This document shows positions 1-9,092 of a stretch of DNA of 64,000 bases, in pieces (position 1 is the stretch's first letter; every line of letters begins with the position of its first letter). The notes beneath the pieces were generated by a model. The model was not told where the DNA came from. It made no database searches and saw only the letters and a program-made list of their open reading frames with translations. This DNA comes from Candidatus Vecturithrix granuli (GTDB lineage Bacteria > Moduliflexota > Moduliflexia > Moduliflexales > Moduliflexaceae): contig DF820463.1 in the NCBI GenBank assembly GCA_000739535.1, positions 53,517 through 117,516 of the forward strand. Direction: 5' to 3'. A program made the position numbers and the translations under genes.

Positions 1-863
1 ATGCTTCTATTCAGGGCATGAAAGAATTGAAAGATGTGGTGTCTGAGACGACCGAAATTATCCGGGAAATCAATATATGGGGCGAACAAGTGCACTCGAT
101 TCTCGATATTGTTGATGACATTACAGAGCAAACCTCACTTCTGGCTTTAAATGCTGCGATTATTTCAGCCCAGGCCGGAGTTCATGGGAGAGGATTTGGG
201 GTTGTGGCGAATGAAATTAAGGAACTTGCCAATCGTACAAAGAATTCAACCGGAGAGATTAGTTCCCTGATTCGCACACTCCAGATGAAAACCGAACAGG
301 GCGTCAAAAACACGAACGAAGGATTGCAAAAAGCTGATCAGGGGATGGAATTAGCGTTCGCAGTGAAACAAGCCCTGGATACGATTATTGAACGTGCGAC
401 CCATTCAACCAATAAAGCGACTGGTACGGCCGAAGTTGTGCAGCAAACAGCCTCAAGCAGCCAGGTGATTAGTGCATCCATGAAGACGGTGACTGAAATG
501 GTGGCTTGCATGCGAGCAACACTTGAGAAGCAGACCACAGAAGTTGGTCAGGTGATCGCTGCGGTCGAAAATATTCAGTCCATGTCCCAACAAATCAATT
601 ACGCCAGTATTGAACAGAATAAGGCTGCAAAGCAAATAGAAGACAGCATGGGGATAGTGACAGAGAGATTTAGTAAGATTGCTGGTCAGACCAGCGAATT
701 AAACCGCAATGCTCAGCAAATCGTTGAAGCAATGCACACGATTGAAACCATTACGGCAAATATTCTGGAAGACATGACCACCATATCTTCGACCACAATG
801 AATCATCTGGTAAAACAATCGGAACTCCTACAGAGCTTAGTGAAGGTTTTCAAAATCTCCTGA
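1..863 (+). CDS. Methyl-accepting chemotaxis protein, C-terminal signalling part (5' end outside window)
   Basis: The reading frame is open from base 3 and has no start inside the window, so this is the 3' part of a longer receptor. It encodes the cytoplasmic coiled-coil signalling domain that controls CheA through CheW. The conserved hairpin tip is visible as [12 protein letters not shown] followed by [18 protein letters not shown] (about nt 127-234), close to the family consensus; IISAQAG replaces the usual IEAARAG. Long Ala/Gln/Glu-rich heptad helices fill the rest. No C-terminal CheR/CheB-tethering pentapeptide is seen. The sensor and membrane segments lie upstream of the window. No chemotaxis partner genes follow, so it is probably a solitary receptor gene. 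Confidence 0.93.
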   Translation, partial: ASIQGMKELKDVVSETTEIIREINIWGEQVHSILDIVDDITEQTSLLALNAAIISAQAGVHGRGFGVVANEIKELANRTKNSTGEISSLIRTLQMKTEQGVKNTNEGLQKADQGMELAFAVKQALDTIIERATHSTNKATGTAEVVQQTASSSQVISASMKTVTEMVACMRATLEKQTTEVGQVIAAVENIQSMSQQINYASIEQNKAAKQIEDSMGIVTERFSKIAGQTSELNRNAQQIVEAMHTIETITANILEDMTTISSTTMNHLVKQSELLQSLVKVFKIS

Positions 864-1400
864 CGAATTGCCAGTTATTTCGGGGGATAAAATTCTTCAG
901 ATGGATGCTAGTGGAATGGTCTGCCATTTTTACAGGCTGTTCTTCTCGTCTCTGTTCTCGATACATTGCGGTGGATATTGCACTCGTTACTGATCCTGCT
1001 CAGAGAATATTGTTTCATTTTTTGTTATATGATTTTTGGTGTATTTTTTTTCTCATTCTGGTAGGGTTGATCCATTGCGATCTTATGTGAAGATGCTCTT
1101 CTCGTCACTCTGGTAAATAAATCCCCTTTATAAACAAACTAATCATTGCATCGTGATAAGATGGAATAAGCTTGTGTTGTGTAGCTTGTTTGAGAATATC
1201 TGTCCTTAATGTCGGGGAAAATCCTAATTTTAAAATTATCGAAATCGAAAAAAAGTCAACATTGTTATGAAAATGATGAAGGGGAGAAAAAACGACGCTG
1301 ACAGATAGAGATCAGACGCCGCAGAGATAACAGTCAAAATTCCGGAGGTATTCTCTGCTGCGAATGTGCGTGGAACAACCGCAGCAGAGGTAATGGCCGA
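864..1400. other. Intergenic region between convergent genes; no gene supported
   Basis: A 537-base AT-rich stretch. The only open frame (about 60 codons near 905-1090) has Cys/Phe/Leu-rich low-quality composition and no ribosome binding site. A weak inverted repeat near the right edge (1353-1389) is listed separately. I see no RNA gene or mobile element here. Confidence 0.5.
1353..1389 (-). terminator. Possible hairpin downstream of the trans-sulfuration gene
   Basis: CTCTGCTGCG (1353-1362) and CGCAGCAGAG (1380-1389) are a perfect 10-bp inverted repeat with a 17-base loop, 11 bases beyond the stop codon at 1401. No U-run follows on the minus strand, so it may be an RNA-end-protecting hairpin rather than an intrinsic terminator. 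Confidence 0.35.
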
Positions 1401-2558
1401 TTATCCGATCTGATCCAAAGCCTGCGCCAGGTCGTCAATGATCAACTCCGGCGATTCTAAGCCCACATGCAAGCGGACGAAATTGATGCGTTCGGGATCC
1501 TGGCTGCTGACGACAGCCGCGGGCACAATCAGGCTTTCGTAGCCGCCCCAACTGACCGCGCGTCGGATGTGCTGCAAAGCGTCGGTAAATCGGGCGATTT
1601 CTTCAAGCTCGCGAGTTTTGAGGGTAAAGCTCAATAAGCCGGACCCGCCGCGCATCTGCCGCTGCGCCAGGTCATATTGCGGATGGCTGTGATGAAAGGG
1701 ATAATAGACAGCTTCAATCTGCGGATGGTCCGCCAAAAAATTGACAACTTCAGCGGTATTTTGCTGGTGCTGACGCAATCTGACCGCCAGCGTGCGCAGC
1801 CCGCGCAGCAAGAGCCAGCTTTCAAAGGGACCCGGAGCCGCGCCGATGTTCAGAAATTCGGTGGCAAAAATATGATCGATATCGGCTTCTGAGCCAACCA
1901 CCACGCCACCCACCACATCGCTGTGACCACTGATATATTTGCTGCACGAATGTACAACCAGATCAATCCCGAATTCGATCGGATTCTGGAAGTAGGGCGT
2001 GGCCCAGGAGTTATCAATCACAGTTTTAATCTTGTGAGCTTTCGCTAATTGCGCCACCGCCCGCAGATCTTGCAGTTGAAACGAAAAGGTGGTCGGGCTT
2101 TCCAGGTAGAAGAGTTTCGTGTTCGGCCGCATAGCCGCTTCCCACTCTACAAGCGTTTTGCCTTCAATATAGGTCACATCCACCTGAAAACGTTTCAGAT
2201 ACCTTGTAAACAGCGTGGTGGTCCAGGAATAGCAGTCGCGCACGCACACCACATGATCGCCGCTCTGCAAAAAGGCCATAGTCGCGGCCGCAATCGCCGC
2301 CACGCCTGCGGCAAACAGTTTGGCTTTTTCCCCGCCTTCCAAAGCCGCCAGTTTTTTCTCGACTACTTCAACCGTCGGATTATTGCCCCGCGTGTATAAA
2401 TGCGCCGTGCGTTCACATTGCAACGCCTGTTTAAATTCGGCAAACGATTGAAACGAAAAAATCGAGGTTTCGTAAATCGGCACACTCACCGGACTAAAGG
2501 CAAAGCCCTCTTCGCCGAGTTCGTTTAAAATGTAAGAAATCTGTTTTTCGTCTTTCAT
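1401..2558 (-). CDS. Trans-sulfuration family PLP enzyme (cystathionine gamma-synthase/lyase or methionine gamma-lyase type)
   Basis: A 385-residue cytosolic PLP enzyme of the Cys/Met metabolism fold-type I family, of usual length. The Schiff-base lysine is K207 in VVHSCSKYISGH, the pyridine-nitrogen aspartate D182 lies in TVIDNSWATPYF, and the phosphate-binding YTRGNNPT (55-62) and the aromatic stacking Tyr110 (CYSWTTTLF) are present. Family members cleave or exchange C-S bonds of cystathionine, homocysteine derivatives, methionine or cysteine; the motifs do not decide which. It is the last gene of the transporter cluster, starting 7 bases after the upstream permease stop, so co-transcription is likely. 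Context suggests processing of an imported sulfur-containing amino acid or peptide, which is an inference. Confidence 0.9.
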   Translation of the reverse strand: MKDEKQISYILNELGEEGFAFSPVSVPIYETSIFSFQSFAEFKQALQCERTAHLYTRGNNPTVEVVEKKLAALEGGEKAKLFAAGVAAIAAATMAFLQSGDHVVCVRDCYSWTTTLFTRYLKRFQVDVTYIEGKTLVEWEAAMRPNTKLFYLESPTTFSFQLQDLRAVAQLAKAHKIKTVIDNSWATPYFQNPIEFGIDLVVHSCSKYISGHSDVVGGVVVGSEADIDHIFATEFLNIGAAPGPFESWLLLRGLRTLAVRLRQHQQNTAEVVNFLADHPQIEAVYYPFHHSHPQYDLAQRQMRGGSGLLSFTLKTRELEEIARFTDALQHIRRAVSWGGYESLIVPAAVVSSQDPERINFVRLHVGLESPELIIDDLAQALDQIG

Positions 2559-2565
2559 GAGTATT

Positions 2566-3393
2566 TTATCCTTTCACGGCTCCCTGGGTTAAACCCTGCA
2601 CGATATATTTCTGGGCAAAGGCAAAAATCAAAATCGTCGGCAGCAGGGCGACAACGGCTCCGGCCGACATCGCGCCCCAGTTAATATCGGCTTTGGCAAT
2701 AAAAGAGTTTAACCCGACCGGGAGGGTTTTTTTCAGTTCACGATCTAAAAACATCATCGCCAGAAACAGTTCATTCCAGCAGTTCACAAAGGCAAAGCTA
2801 AAAGTGGCAGCTAAGCCAGGTAAGGTCACAGGCAGGATAATCCGAAACAGGGCCTGCAATTGATTACAGCCATCAATGAGCGCAGCATCTTCGAGACTGG
2901 GAGGAATGCGCTCGAAAAAGCCTTTCATCATAATCGCGGCAAAGGGGATCATCATGTTCGTGTAAAGCATGATAATCACGCCCAAGCTGTTCACCAGGCG
3001 TAAAGGCGCGATGAGAATATACAATGAGCCCATGAGCATAAACCCGGGAATCATTTGGGTAAAAAAGAGCACAAATAAGACCAGTCCCTTGCCTTGAAAA
3101 GATTTACGCGCCATCACGTAGCCGCTCAATGACGCAATCAGCAAGGCCACGCTCGCCGCCGAGAGTGAAGCCATGAGGCTATTCAACAGATAGCGTCCAA
3201 AGTTCATGGACTTGAACAGGTACATATAATTCTGGATCGTCGGCTGTTTGGGCCAGTACGACACCGGAAAAGAATAGGTTTCGGTAGCGTCTTTGATCGA
3301 GGTCACAACAATCCAATACAGCGGAAATACGGCCACGAGCAGAAACAGCGTCAGGGTCAGAATTTTAAACAGCAAAAAGAGTTGTTTATTCAT
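2566..3393 (-). CDS. Sugar-type (CUT1, MalG-like) ABC permease
   Basis: A 275-residue inner-membrane permease with about six hydrophobic segments (first at residues 8-30) and the cytoplasmic EAA loop at about 168-188 (EDAALIDGCNQLQALFRII), the coupling helix for the ATPase. The short periplasmic segment after the first membrane helix (SIKDATETYSFPVSYWP) is typical of MalG/UgpE-like CUT1 permeases. It pairs with the MalF-like permease 91 bases upstream. No MalK/UgpC-type ATPase is encoded in the cluster, so the pair must borrow an ATPase from elsewhere or from the neighbouring Dpp system. Confidence 0.9.
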   Translation of the reverse strand: MNKQLFLLFKILTLTLFLLVAVFPLYWIVVTSIKDATETYSFPVSYWPKQPTIQNYMYLFKSMNFGRYLLNSLMASLSAASVALLIASLSGYVMARKSFQGKGLVLFVLFFTQMIPGFMLMGSLYILIAPLRLVNSLGVIIMLYTNMMIPFAAIMMKGFFERIPPSLEDAALIDGCNQLQALFRIILPVTLPGLAATFSFAFVNCWNELFLAMMFLDRELKKTLPVGLNSFIAKADINWGAMSAGAVVALLPTILIFAFAQKYIVQGLTQGAVKG

Positions 3394-3414
3394 GGAAAAT
3401 TAAACACTTCGTTG

Positions 3415-3448
3415 TTTCAGGAATGAGTCTTCGAAATTCCCGAAATAA
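3415..3448. repeat. Short palindromic repeat, family D (copy 1)
   Basis: TTTCAGGAAT (3415-3424) and ATTCCCGAAA (3436-3445) form a near-perfect stem in the gap between the two sugar permease genes. The same word pair, extended to 13 bp, occurs at 15919-15952. Confidence 0.6.
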
Positions 3449-3484
3449 GAGAGATTCTTGCTTATTCTTCATTCATGTCGTTAT

Positions 3485-4375
3485 TTAAAAATCCCCGGCG
3501 CTTTTTGCACCTGTGAGTTTGAGATAGGTAATCGTATAAACAATCAAAATGCCGATAATCACCACGCCAATCGCGGATCCCAGGCCATAATCGTAAATGG
3601 TATAAATTTTTTCGATCATGAGCGTTGAGAGAATGTGCGAGTGCCCGGCCGGCCCGCCGTTGGTCATCACAAAAATTACTTCCGGGAAATTCATGATCCA
3701 GATAAAGCGAATGAGCGTGGTGCTGATTAAAGTAGGTTTGATATAAGGTACTGTAATTTTCCAGAAGCGGGCAATAGCTCCGGCCCCGTCTATTTCGGCG
3801 ACTTCATACAATTCACGCGGCACGGATTGCAAAGCCGCCAGAATCATAATGGCGAAAAAGGGGATGCCGTACCAGACATTGGCGATAATTGCGGATGTCA
3901 GGGCATAGTGCGGATCCGACAAAAATGCGATATTGACTTTAATCAGCCCCATCCGCATGAGCAAATCATTGACAACCCCGGAACTGCCGTTAAAAATCCA
4001 GCGCCAGATCAAGCCGATAATAAAACCTGACACCGCCCAGGGATAGAACACAAAGCCGGAATACAATCCCCGGCCTTTAAACGGCTCGCGCAACAACAGG
4101 GCCAGGGCAAAACCGAGTACAAATTGGGCGGCTAAAGAGACGACCACCCAGATGACCGTATTCTTCAATGCCAGCAGAAAAATGCTATCCCCTGCCATTT
4201 TGCGGAAATTGGCGAAATTATTGAAACTGGTATCAGAGAGGTCGAACATGTTATAATTCTGGAAGGCCATCCAGATACCGCGAAATGCCGGGATATACGT
4301 TAAGATCAGAATTGAACCCAGCGTCGGCACAAGCATGAGCAGCACGAACTGCACATCATTTTTTTTTCGTATCAT
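3485..4375 (-). CDS. Sugar-type (CUT1, MalF/UgpA-like) ABC permease
   Basis: A 296-residue permease with six predicted membrane helices. Its EAA loop is at about residues 189-210 (ELYEVAEIDGAGAIARFWKI), the family coupling motif. The open frame extends upstream to 4534, but that part lies inside the preceding dppC-like gene and reads like shadow sequence. I place the start at MIRKKNDV (4375), two bases after the dppC stop codon. This tight junction couples a sugar-type permease to a peptide-type permease in one operon, which is unusual. The N-terminal membrane topology and the PWAVSGFIIGLIWRWIF segment fit UgpA/MalF relatives. Confidence 0.9.
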   Translation of the reverse strand: MIRKKNDVQFVLLMLVPTLGSILILTYIPAFRGIWMAFQNYNMFDLSDTSFNNFANFRKMAGDSIFLLALKNTVIWVVVSLAAQFVLGFALALLLREPFKGRGLYSGFVFYPWAVSGFIIGLIWRWIFNGSSGVVNDLLMRMGLIKVNIAFLSDPHYALTSAIIANVWYGIPFFAIMILAALQSVPRELYEVAEIDGAGAIARFWKITVPYIKPTLISTTLIRFIWIMNFPEVIFVMTNGGPAGHSHILSTLMIEKIYTIYDYGLGSAIGVVIIGILIVYTITYLKLTGAKSAGDF

Positions 4376-4377
4376 GA

Positions 4378-5226
4378 TTAAAATTCCTTGCGCAATTTTG
4401 GATCGAGATAATCGCGTAAGCCATCGCCAATAAAATTGGCGGATAAAGAGACCGATAAAATGGCTAAACCGGGAAACGTGCCAATCCACCAATGAAAGAA
4501 ATTTTCCACACCGCTGGCGACCATAGCCCCCCATTCCGGCGTCGGCGGCGGCGAACCTAAACCTAAGAAACTCAAGCCGGAAAACAGCAGAATCGCGTTC
4601 CCGAAATCGAGAGTCATCATCACCAACACCGGGCCGATGGCATTCGGGAAGATTTCCTTAAAAATGATTCTGAAATGCGACGCGCCCAGGATATTTGCGG
4701 CTTCCACAAATTCATTGGCTTTCACGGAAATCACCATGCTGCGCATGACCCGCGCATAATTCGGCCACCAGATAATCACCATCGCAAATAAGGTATTGTA
4801 TAAACTCGGGCCTAACGCAGCCGCGATCACCATAGCCAGAATGATTGCCGGGAACGCAATGATCAACTCCGAAATCCGCATGAGGATGTCATCCACAATT
4901 CCTCCGATATATCCGGCAACGGCCCCATAGACCGAGCCAATACTTAAAGCCACGACGACCGTAATCAAGCCCGCTACCAATGAAATTCGGCTGCCGGCCA
5001 GCACCCGGCTGAATACATCACGGCCGAATTTATCCGTGCCAAACCAATGCGCCTGCGTCGGAGGCTGGAACCTGACGCTTAATTCCTGCACAATCGGATC
5101 ATAAGGAGTAATATGCGGGGATAACAGCGCAATCAAAAGCCAGCCGGTGAATAAGATGACGCCGACGCCAAACAGCAGATTGGTTCTCAGGATCTTTCTA
5201 AAGGTCTGGAAAATAGTGTTAATCAT
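4378..5226 (-). CDS. Peptide/nickel-type ABC permease, DppC-like
   Basis: A 282-residue inner-membrane permease. It shows the DppC/OppC hallmark WFGTDKFGRDVFSRV (61-75) and the EAA loop (about 173-195, FVEAANILGASHFRIIFKEI). The chosen start MINTIFQT (5226) overlaps the dppB stop by 8 bases; a start six codons further upstream (5244) is possible. It forms the heterodimeric channel with the upstream DppB. The C terminus GDGLRDYLDPKLRK is standard for the family. It is followed two bases later by the sugar-type permease. Confidence 0.93.
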   Translation of the reverse strand: MINTIFQTFRKILRTNLLFGVGVILFTGWLLIALLSPHITPYDPIVQELSVRFQPPTQAHWFGTDKFGRDVFSRVLAGSRISLVAGLITVVVALSIGSVYGAVAGYIGGIVDDILMRISELIIAFPAIILAMVIAAALGPSLYNTLFAMVIIWWPNYARVMRSMVISVKANEFVEAANILGASHFRIIFKEIFPNAIGPVLVMMTLDFGNAILLFSGLSFLGLGSPPPTPEWGAMVASGVENFFHWWIGTFPGLAILSVSLSANFIGDGLRDYLDPKLRKEF

Positions 5227-6253
5227 AGCGCACTCTGGGATCAATGACTCCGTAAATAAGATCGATGATGAGATTAATCACGACATAATTCACGGCTATC
5301 AGGAGCGATACGCCGACAATTGAAGGGAAATCCAGTGAGTGCGCGGACTGAAAGGCATATTGCCCAATTCCAGGCCAGGCAAAAATTGTTTCCACTAAGA
5401 CTGTGCCGCCTAAGAGGTTGCCAAATCCCAGGCCAATGACCGTGATGACCGGAATCATGGCGTTACCTAAAGCGTGGCGCAAAATCACGAACAGTTCCAT
5501 TAAACCTTTGGCGCGGGCGGTGCGGATATAGTCTTTTGATAAGACCTCCAATAGACTGGAACGCGTGGTGCGGGTAATTAAGCCCATTGTGAACAAACCT
5601 AACACTATTCCGGGTAAGAGCAAATGTCGAAACACGTCCAGCGCTGTCTGCCATTGACGTTGTAACAGTGCATCCAGAAGATAGAGATGGGTTATAGCCA
5701 GTGGAGCAGCTATTCTCGAACTGAGTCGTCCCGGCCCAGCGGCCATACCCAGACGGAAATAGAACACATACAGAAATACCAGCGCCACCCAAAAGCTCGG
5801 AGCTGAGACGCCTAAAACGGAAATTGCCCGCAAGATTTGATCAATGAAACTATTGCGCATAGTAGCCGAGATGACGCCGAAGATCATACCAAACACGATT
5901 GCAATGATAGTCGCAAACGTGGCTAATTCTATGGTGGCCGGGAAATATTCGGCCAGATCCGTTAACACCGGCCGGTGTGTTCTGATCGAAACGCCCAAAT
6001 CGCCGTGCATCAGGCTTTTCACGTAAATCAGGTATTGCATGTAGAGAGGTTGATCCAATCCCCATTTGGCTTTAAAGGCCGCCACAACTTCCGGATCGCT
6101 CATGTTGCGTTGGCTCACAAAGGCCACCACCGGGTCGGCGGGCACTAAATGAGAAATTAAAAACACCAGGAGCGAGACTCCCAGAATCAAGAACACCAGA
6201 AAAACCAATCGTCGTAAAATATAGCGGAATAAACTCAATGATATTAATCGCAA
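5219..6253 (-). CDS. Peptide/nickel-type ABC permease, DppB-like
   Basis: A 344-residue permease whose N-terminal segment FRYILRRLVFLVFLILGVSLLVF and the PGDP-like VPADPVV region (37-43) match DppB/OppB proteins. The EAA region (KDYIRTARAKGL) and the C-terminal ATIFAWPGIG-like segment VETIFAWPGIGQYAF, ending LIDLIYGVIDPRVRYD, are canonical. It begins 50 bases after the binding-protein gene, with a stable hairpin between them, and overlaps dppC. Confidence 0.94.
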   Translation of the reverse strand: MRLISLSLFRYILRRLVFLVFLILGVSLLVFLISHLVPADPVVAFVSQRNMSDPEVVAAFKAKWGLDQPLYMQYLIYVKSLMHGDLGVSIRTHRPVLTDLAEYFPATIELATFATIIAIVFGMIFGVISATMRNSFIDQILRAISVLGVSAPSFWVALVFLYVFYFRLGMAAGPGRLSSRIAAPLAITHLYLLDALLQRQWQTALDVFRHLLLPGIVLGLFTMGLITRTTRSSLLEVLSKDYIRTARAKGLMELFVILRHALGNAMIPVITVIGLGFGNLLGGTVLVETIFAWPGIGQYAFQSAHSLDFPSIVGVSLLIAVNYVVINLIIDLIYGVIDPRVRYD

Positions 6254-6259
6254 AACCTG

Positions 6260-6290
6260 ACCCTGACAGGATCTTAAACCCTGTCAGGGT
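6260..6290 (-). promoter_or_regulatory. Intercistronic hairpin between binding protein and permease genes
   Basis: ACCCTGACAGG (6260-6270) and CCTGTCAGGGT (6280-6290) are a perfect 11-bp inverted repeat between the dppA-like stop and the dppB-like start. Hairpins at this place are common in binding-protein-dependent transport operons and often stabilise the upstream mRNA so that binding protein exceeds permease. No U-run follows. The role is inferred from position. Confidence 0.55.
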
Positions 6291-6303
6291 TCGTGCATGA
6301 TGC

Positions 6304-7875
6304 TTATTTGTTCAGGTTATAGACCTCGATCTTATAGTTTTCATGCCAGGCCACGCCTTGTACATCATTGCGGAAGGCCAGGCGCGAGGGATGTTGGACT
6401 AACACCAAAAAAGGGCTGTCTTCATCCATCTTGCGCTGGATTTCTTGCAGCAGTTCCGCGCGTTTCTGGTTATCCGCCGTCACCTCGGCTTTTTTGCCTA
6501 ATTCTGCTAATGCAGGGTTGGCTTCTGCTTTCCAGTTGGCGCGTAAGCCCACTTTTTCGCCGGGCAGAAAGACTAACTGGTTATTGGCGTCAGGAAAATC
6601 CGGTGACCATCCGGCGGTCGCCAGGGGCCATTGCCCTTTACGGTATTCATCAAGTCCGACCGTCAATTCTTTCGGGCGAATTTCGGCTTTGATGCCGACT
6701 GCCGCCAAATCCGCCGCAACTTTTTCCGCGACAGTAAGCCAGTTCAACCCATCGTGCAGATAGGAAATCGAATCAATCGTGGTCTCAAATCCATCGGGAT
6801 ACCCGGCTTTGGCCAGCAGTTCTTTAGCTTTTTCAATATTGGTAAAATTCGGATCCCGCGGCGGCAATGCCCCTAAAAATCCGATCTGGATGACTGAAAT
6901 CGGCGTCACCGCGCCTTCGCCGGCCATCGTGTGCAGTCCTTTGTAATCAATGGCATATTTGATCGCCTGACGTACATCCTTATTGGCGATAGGTCCGGCC
7001 AATGTCGGATCGTCATTCATCAACAGGAAACTCATGGTTAAGGTAGTCACTGGCAACACGGTAATATCAGCATTGTTGGCTAAAAGCGAGGCATGTTCCG
7101 GCCCTAAGCCCATGGCAATATCAATATCTCCTTTTTGCAGCATGAGCAATTGCGTATTCGGGTCTTTAATATTTTGGAAGTGAATGCGCTGAATTGGCGC
7201 AGCCCCTTTCCAATAATTCTCGTTTCTCACCAGAATGATCTCGGCATCCGGGACAAATTTTTCCAGGATAAACGGCCCCGATCCGGCAGACTGATGATCA
7301 AGCCAGTTTTGCGCGCTATCGGCTGTACTAGCGGTTTCATCGGCAACGCCTCCGTTGGCTTTCACCGTTTCACTATCCAGAATCCCAAAGTTAGGCGACG
7401 CCAGTTTTGACATGAAGGCTGCATCTGCCGTTGTTAAGGTAATCACGACCGTAGCATCGTCGGGGGTCTCGATGCTGGCGATATTTTCCCCCAGAAATGA
7501 CGCATTGGACTTCAAGTTTTTGAGACGCTCAAAGGTCCATTTCACGTCTTTCGCCGTGAACGGATTCCCGCTGCTGAATTTCACGTCAGTCCGCAAGTGA
7601 AAGGTGTAGATTTTTGCATCGTCGGAAATCTCCCACTTTTCAGCCAGGTGCGGGCTGACCTGATCAATACGTCCGATAAATTTAACTAACTGATCGTACA
7701 TGCCGTTCAGCACCATCGTCGCATACACTTCGTAGGCCCGATCCGGATCTAAGGTGATCACGTCCTGGGGCCAGCCAACCACCAATTGTTTCGCTTCTTG
7801 CGCCTGGATCGTTCCACTCAAACTCAACAGTAAAACGATCAACACACAGACACTCATGAAACTTCTTTTTTTCAT
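6304..7875 (-). CDS. Periplasmic oligopeptide/dipeptide-binding protein (SBP family 5), DppA-like
   Basis: A 523-residue exported binding protein with a clear signal peptide (MKKRSFMSVCVLIVLLLSLS, cleavage near QAQ at 24-26). The start of the mature domain, VVGWPQDVITLDPDRAYEV, and the later VKWTFERLKNLKSNASF and DVRQAIKYAIDYKGL blocks are the usual SBP_bac_5 signature regions. It should capture peptides or other ligands of this broad family (nickel, opines, glutathione, oligosaccharides are also known) and deliver them to DppBC. It is preceded by a 236-base gap with two palindromic repeats and followed by a stabilising hairpin. Confidence 0.93.
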   Translation of the reverse strand: MKKRSFMSVCVLIVLLLSLSGTIQAQEAKQLVVGWPQDVITLDPDRAYEVYATMVLNGMYDQLVKFIGRIDQVSPHLAEKWEISDDAKIYTFHLRTDVKFSSGNPFTAKDVKWTFERLKNLKSNASFLGENIASIETPDDATVVITLTTADAAFMSKLASPNFGILDSETVKANGGVADETASTADSAQNWLDHQSAGSGPFILEKFVPDAEIILVRNENYWKGAAPIQRIHFQNIKDPNTQLLMLQKGDIDIAMGLGPEHASLLANNADITVLPVTTLTMSFLLMNDDPTLAGPIANKDVRQAIKYAIDYKGLHTMAGEGAVTPISVIQIGFLGALPPRDPNFTNIEKAKELLAKAGYPDGFETTIDSISYLHDGLNWLTVAEKVAADLAAVGIKAEIRPKELTVGLDEYRKGQWPLATAGWSPDFPDANNQLVFLPGEKVGLRANWKAEANPALAELGKKAEVTADNQKRAELLQEIQRKMDEDSPFLVLVQHPSRLAFRNDVQGVAWHENYKIEVYNLNK

Positions 7876-7901
7876 ACCTGTATTCCTCCCTGGAAAATAG
7901 T

Positions 7902-7962
7902 TGTACCGGCGGACAACCTTGTCCGTCGAAATCCTCTGCGGACAAGGTTGTCCGCAGGTACA
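7902..7962. repeat. Long perfect palindrome with TGTACC ends (related to family B)
   Basis: Two 24-base arms, 7902-7925 and 7939-7962, match at 23 of 24 positions as an inverted repeat around a 13-base loop. The outer ends are TGTACC/GGTACA, and the core word is GGACAACCTTGTCC. It lies in the dppF-dppA gap just upstream of the dppA ribosome binding site. As RNA it would form a very stable hairpin in either direction. Confidence 0.75.
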
Positions 7963-8042
7963 TTTCTCCGCTCATTTTTCATCATACCGGGTGAACGGCT
8001 ATCTCGTGTCAACTTCCTTAAAAATGGCATAAAATTATATTT

Positions 8043-8073
8043 TACGTGTCGAAAACTCAATTTCGACGTACAT
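8043..8073. repeat. Palindromic repeat, family B (copy 1)
   Basis: Read on the minus strand this is ATGTACGTCGAAATTGAG followed by TTTTCGAC. The stem GTCGAAA/TTTTCGAC belongs to a family with copies at 14964 and 55377 that share CGAAATT and TTTTCG but differ in the neighbouring stem pair in a compensatory way. Confidence 0.6.
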
Positions 8074-8111
8074 GATTCATTCAGGTCTCTCTGAGCGACC
8101 ACCCCCCTTGC

Positions 8112-9092
8112 TTATGTTGCGGCATGACAGGCCGCGTAATGATTCGATGATTTGGCTTCCAGCACCGGTTCTTCATGCACGCAGCGCTCGCTCGCCTTCC
8201 AACAGTGCGGATGAAACCGGCAACCTGTGGGCGGATTGGCCGGGCTGGGCAAATCGCCTTGTAAGATAATGTTCTCCTGTCGCTGCTCCGGATTCGTCGT
8301 GGGAATCGCAGACAATAGAGCTTGCGTATATGGGTGAAGCGGCGTAAAATACAGTTCATGGCAACTGCCGAGTTCCACAATTTTCCCCAGATACATCACC
8401 CCAACCCGGTCGCTGATATGATACACGACGTTCAAATCATGAGAAATAAATAAATAAGTCAACTGAAATTCCTGCTGCAACCGTTCCAACAGCGCAATCA
8501 CCTGCGCCTGAATAGAGACATCCAACGCGGAAACCGCCTCATCGCAGATCACCAGTCGAGGATGCAGGGCCAGGGCGCGGGCAATGCCGATACGCTGTTT
8601 TTGTCCGCCGGAAAGTTCATGAGGGTATCTGTTCAAAAAATGCGCTGAAATGCCGACCACATCCAGCAATTCGCGCACGCGCTCCGTTCTTTCGCTTTTT
8701 GACAGGAGTTTATGGATGATGAACGGTTCAGCCACAATATCCTTCACCTGCCGGCGCGGATTCAATGAACCGGAAGGATCTTGAAAGATAAGCTGCATTT
8801 TTTGTTTGAGCTGCTTACGCTCTGTTTTCGAGCAATCAGCGATATTTTGTCCCTCAAATGCGACATGTCCGTCTGTCGGCGCATGTACGCCTAACAGAGT
8901 GCGGCCTAATGTACTTTTTCCACACCCGCTTTCGCCCACCAAACCCAACGTTTCGCCCTGATAGATGGTTAATGACACATCATCTACGGCTTTGACAGAG
9001 TGTTTTGCTCCGCCAAACGCAAAACGGCGCAATGGGAAATATTTCTTCAGGTTCGTTGCCTGTACTAAAATCTCTGGTTCTATGGACTTCAT
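8112..9092 (-). CDS. Peptide ABC transporter ATPase, DppF-like
   Basis: A 326-residue cytoplasmic ATPase. Walker A is GESGCGKST (53-61), the Q-loop is FQDPSGSLNPR (103-113), the ABC signature LSGGQKQR (160-167), Walker B VICDEA (181-186), followed by an H-loop in YLFISHDLNVV. A C-terminal oligopeptide-transporter tail with a cysteine cluster (CRFHPHC.. and ..ERC) is typical of DppF/OppF. The ATG overlaps the upstream DppD stop by 4 bases (ATGA), showing translational coupling. Confidence 0.95.
   Translation of the reverse strand: MKSIEPEILVQATNLKKYFPLRRFAFGGAKHSVKAVDDVSLTIYQGETLGLVGESGCGKSTLGRTLLGVHAPTDGHVAFEGQNIADCSKTERKQLKQKMQLIFQDPSGSLNPRRQVKDIVAEPFIIHKLLSKSERTERVRELLDVVGISAHFLNRYPHELSGGQKQRIGIARALALHPRLVICDEAVSALDVSIQAQVIALLERLQQEFQLTYLFISHDLNVVYHISDRVGVMYLGKIVELGSCHELYFTPLHPYTQALLSAIPTTNPEQRQENIILQGDLPSPANPPTGCRFHPHCWKASERCVHEEPVLEAKSSNHYAACHAAT

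Noticed and set aside
905..1090. 61-codon frame after the chemotaxis gene
   Set aside because: No ribosome binding site, Cys/Phe-rich composition and no motif.
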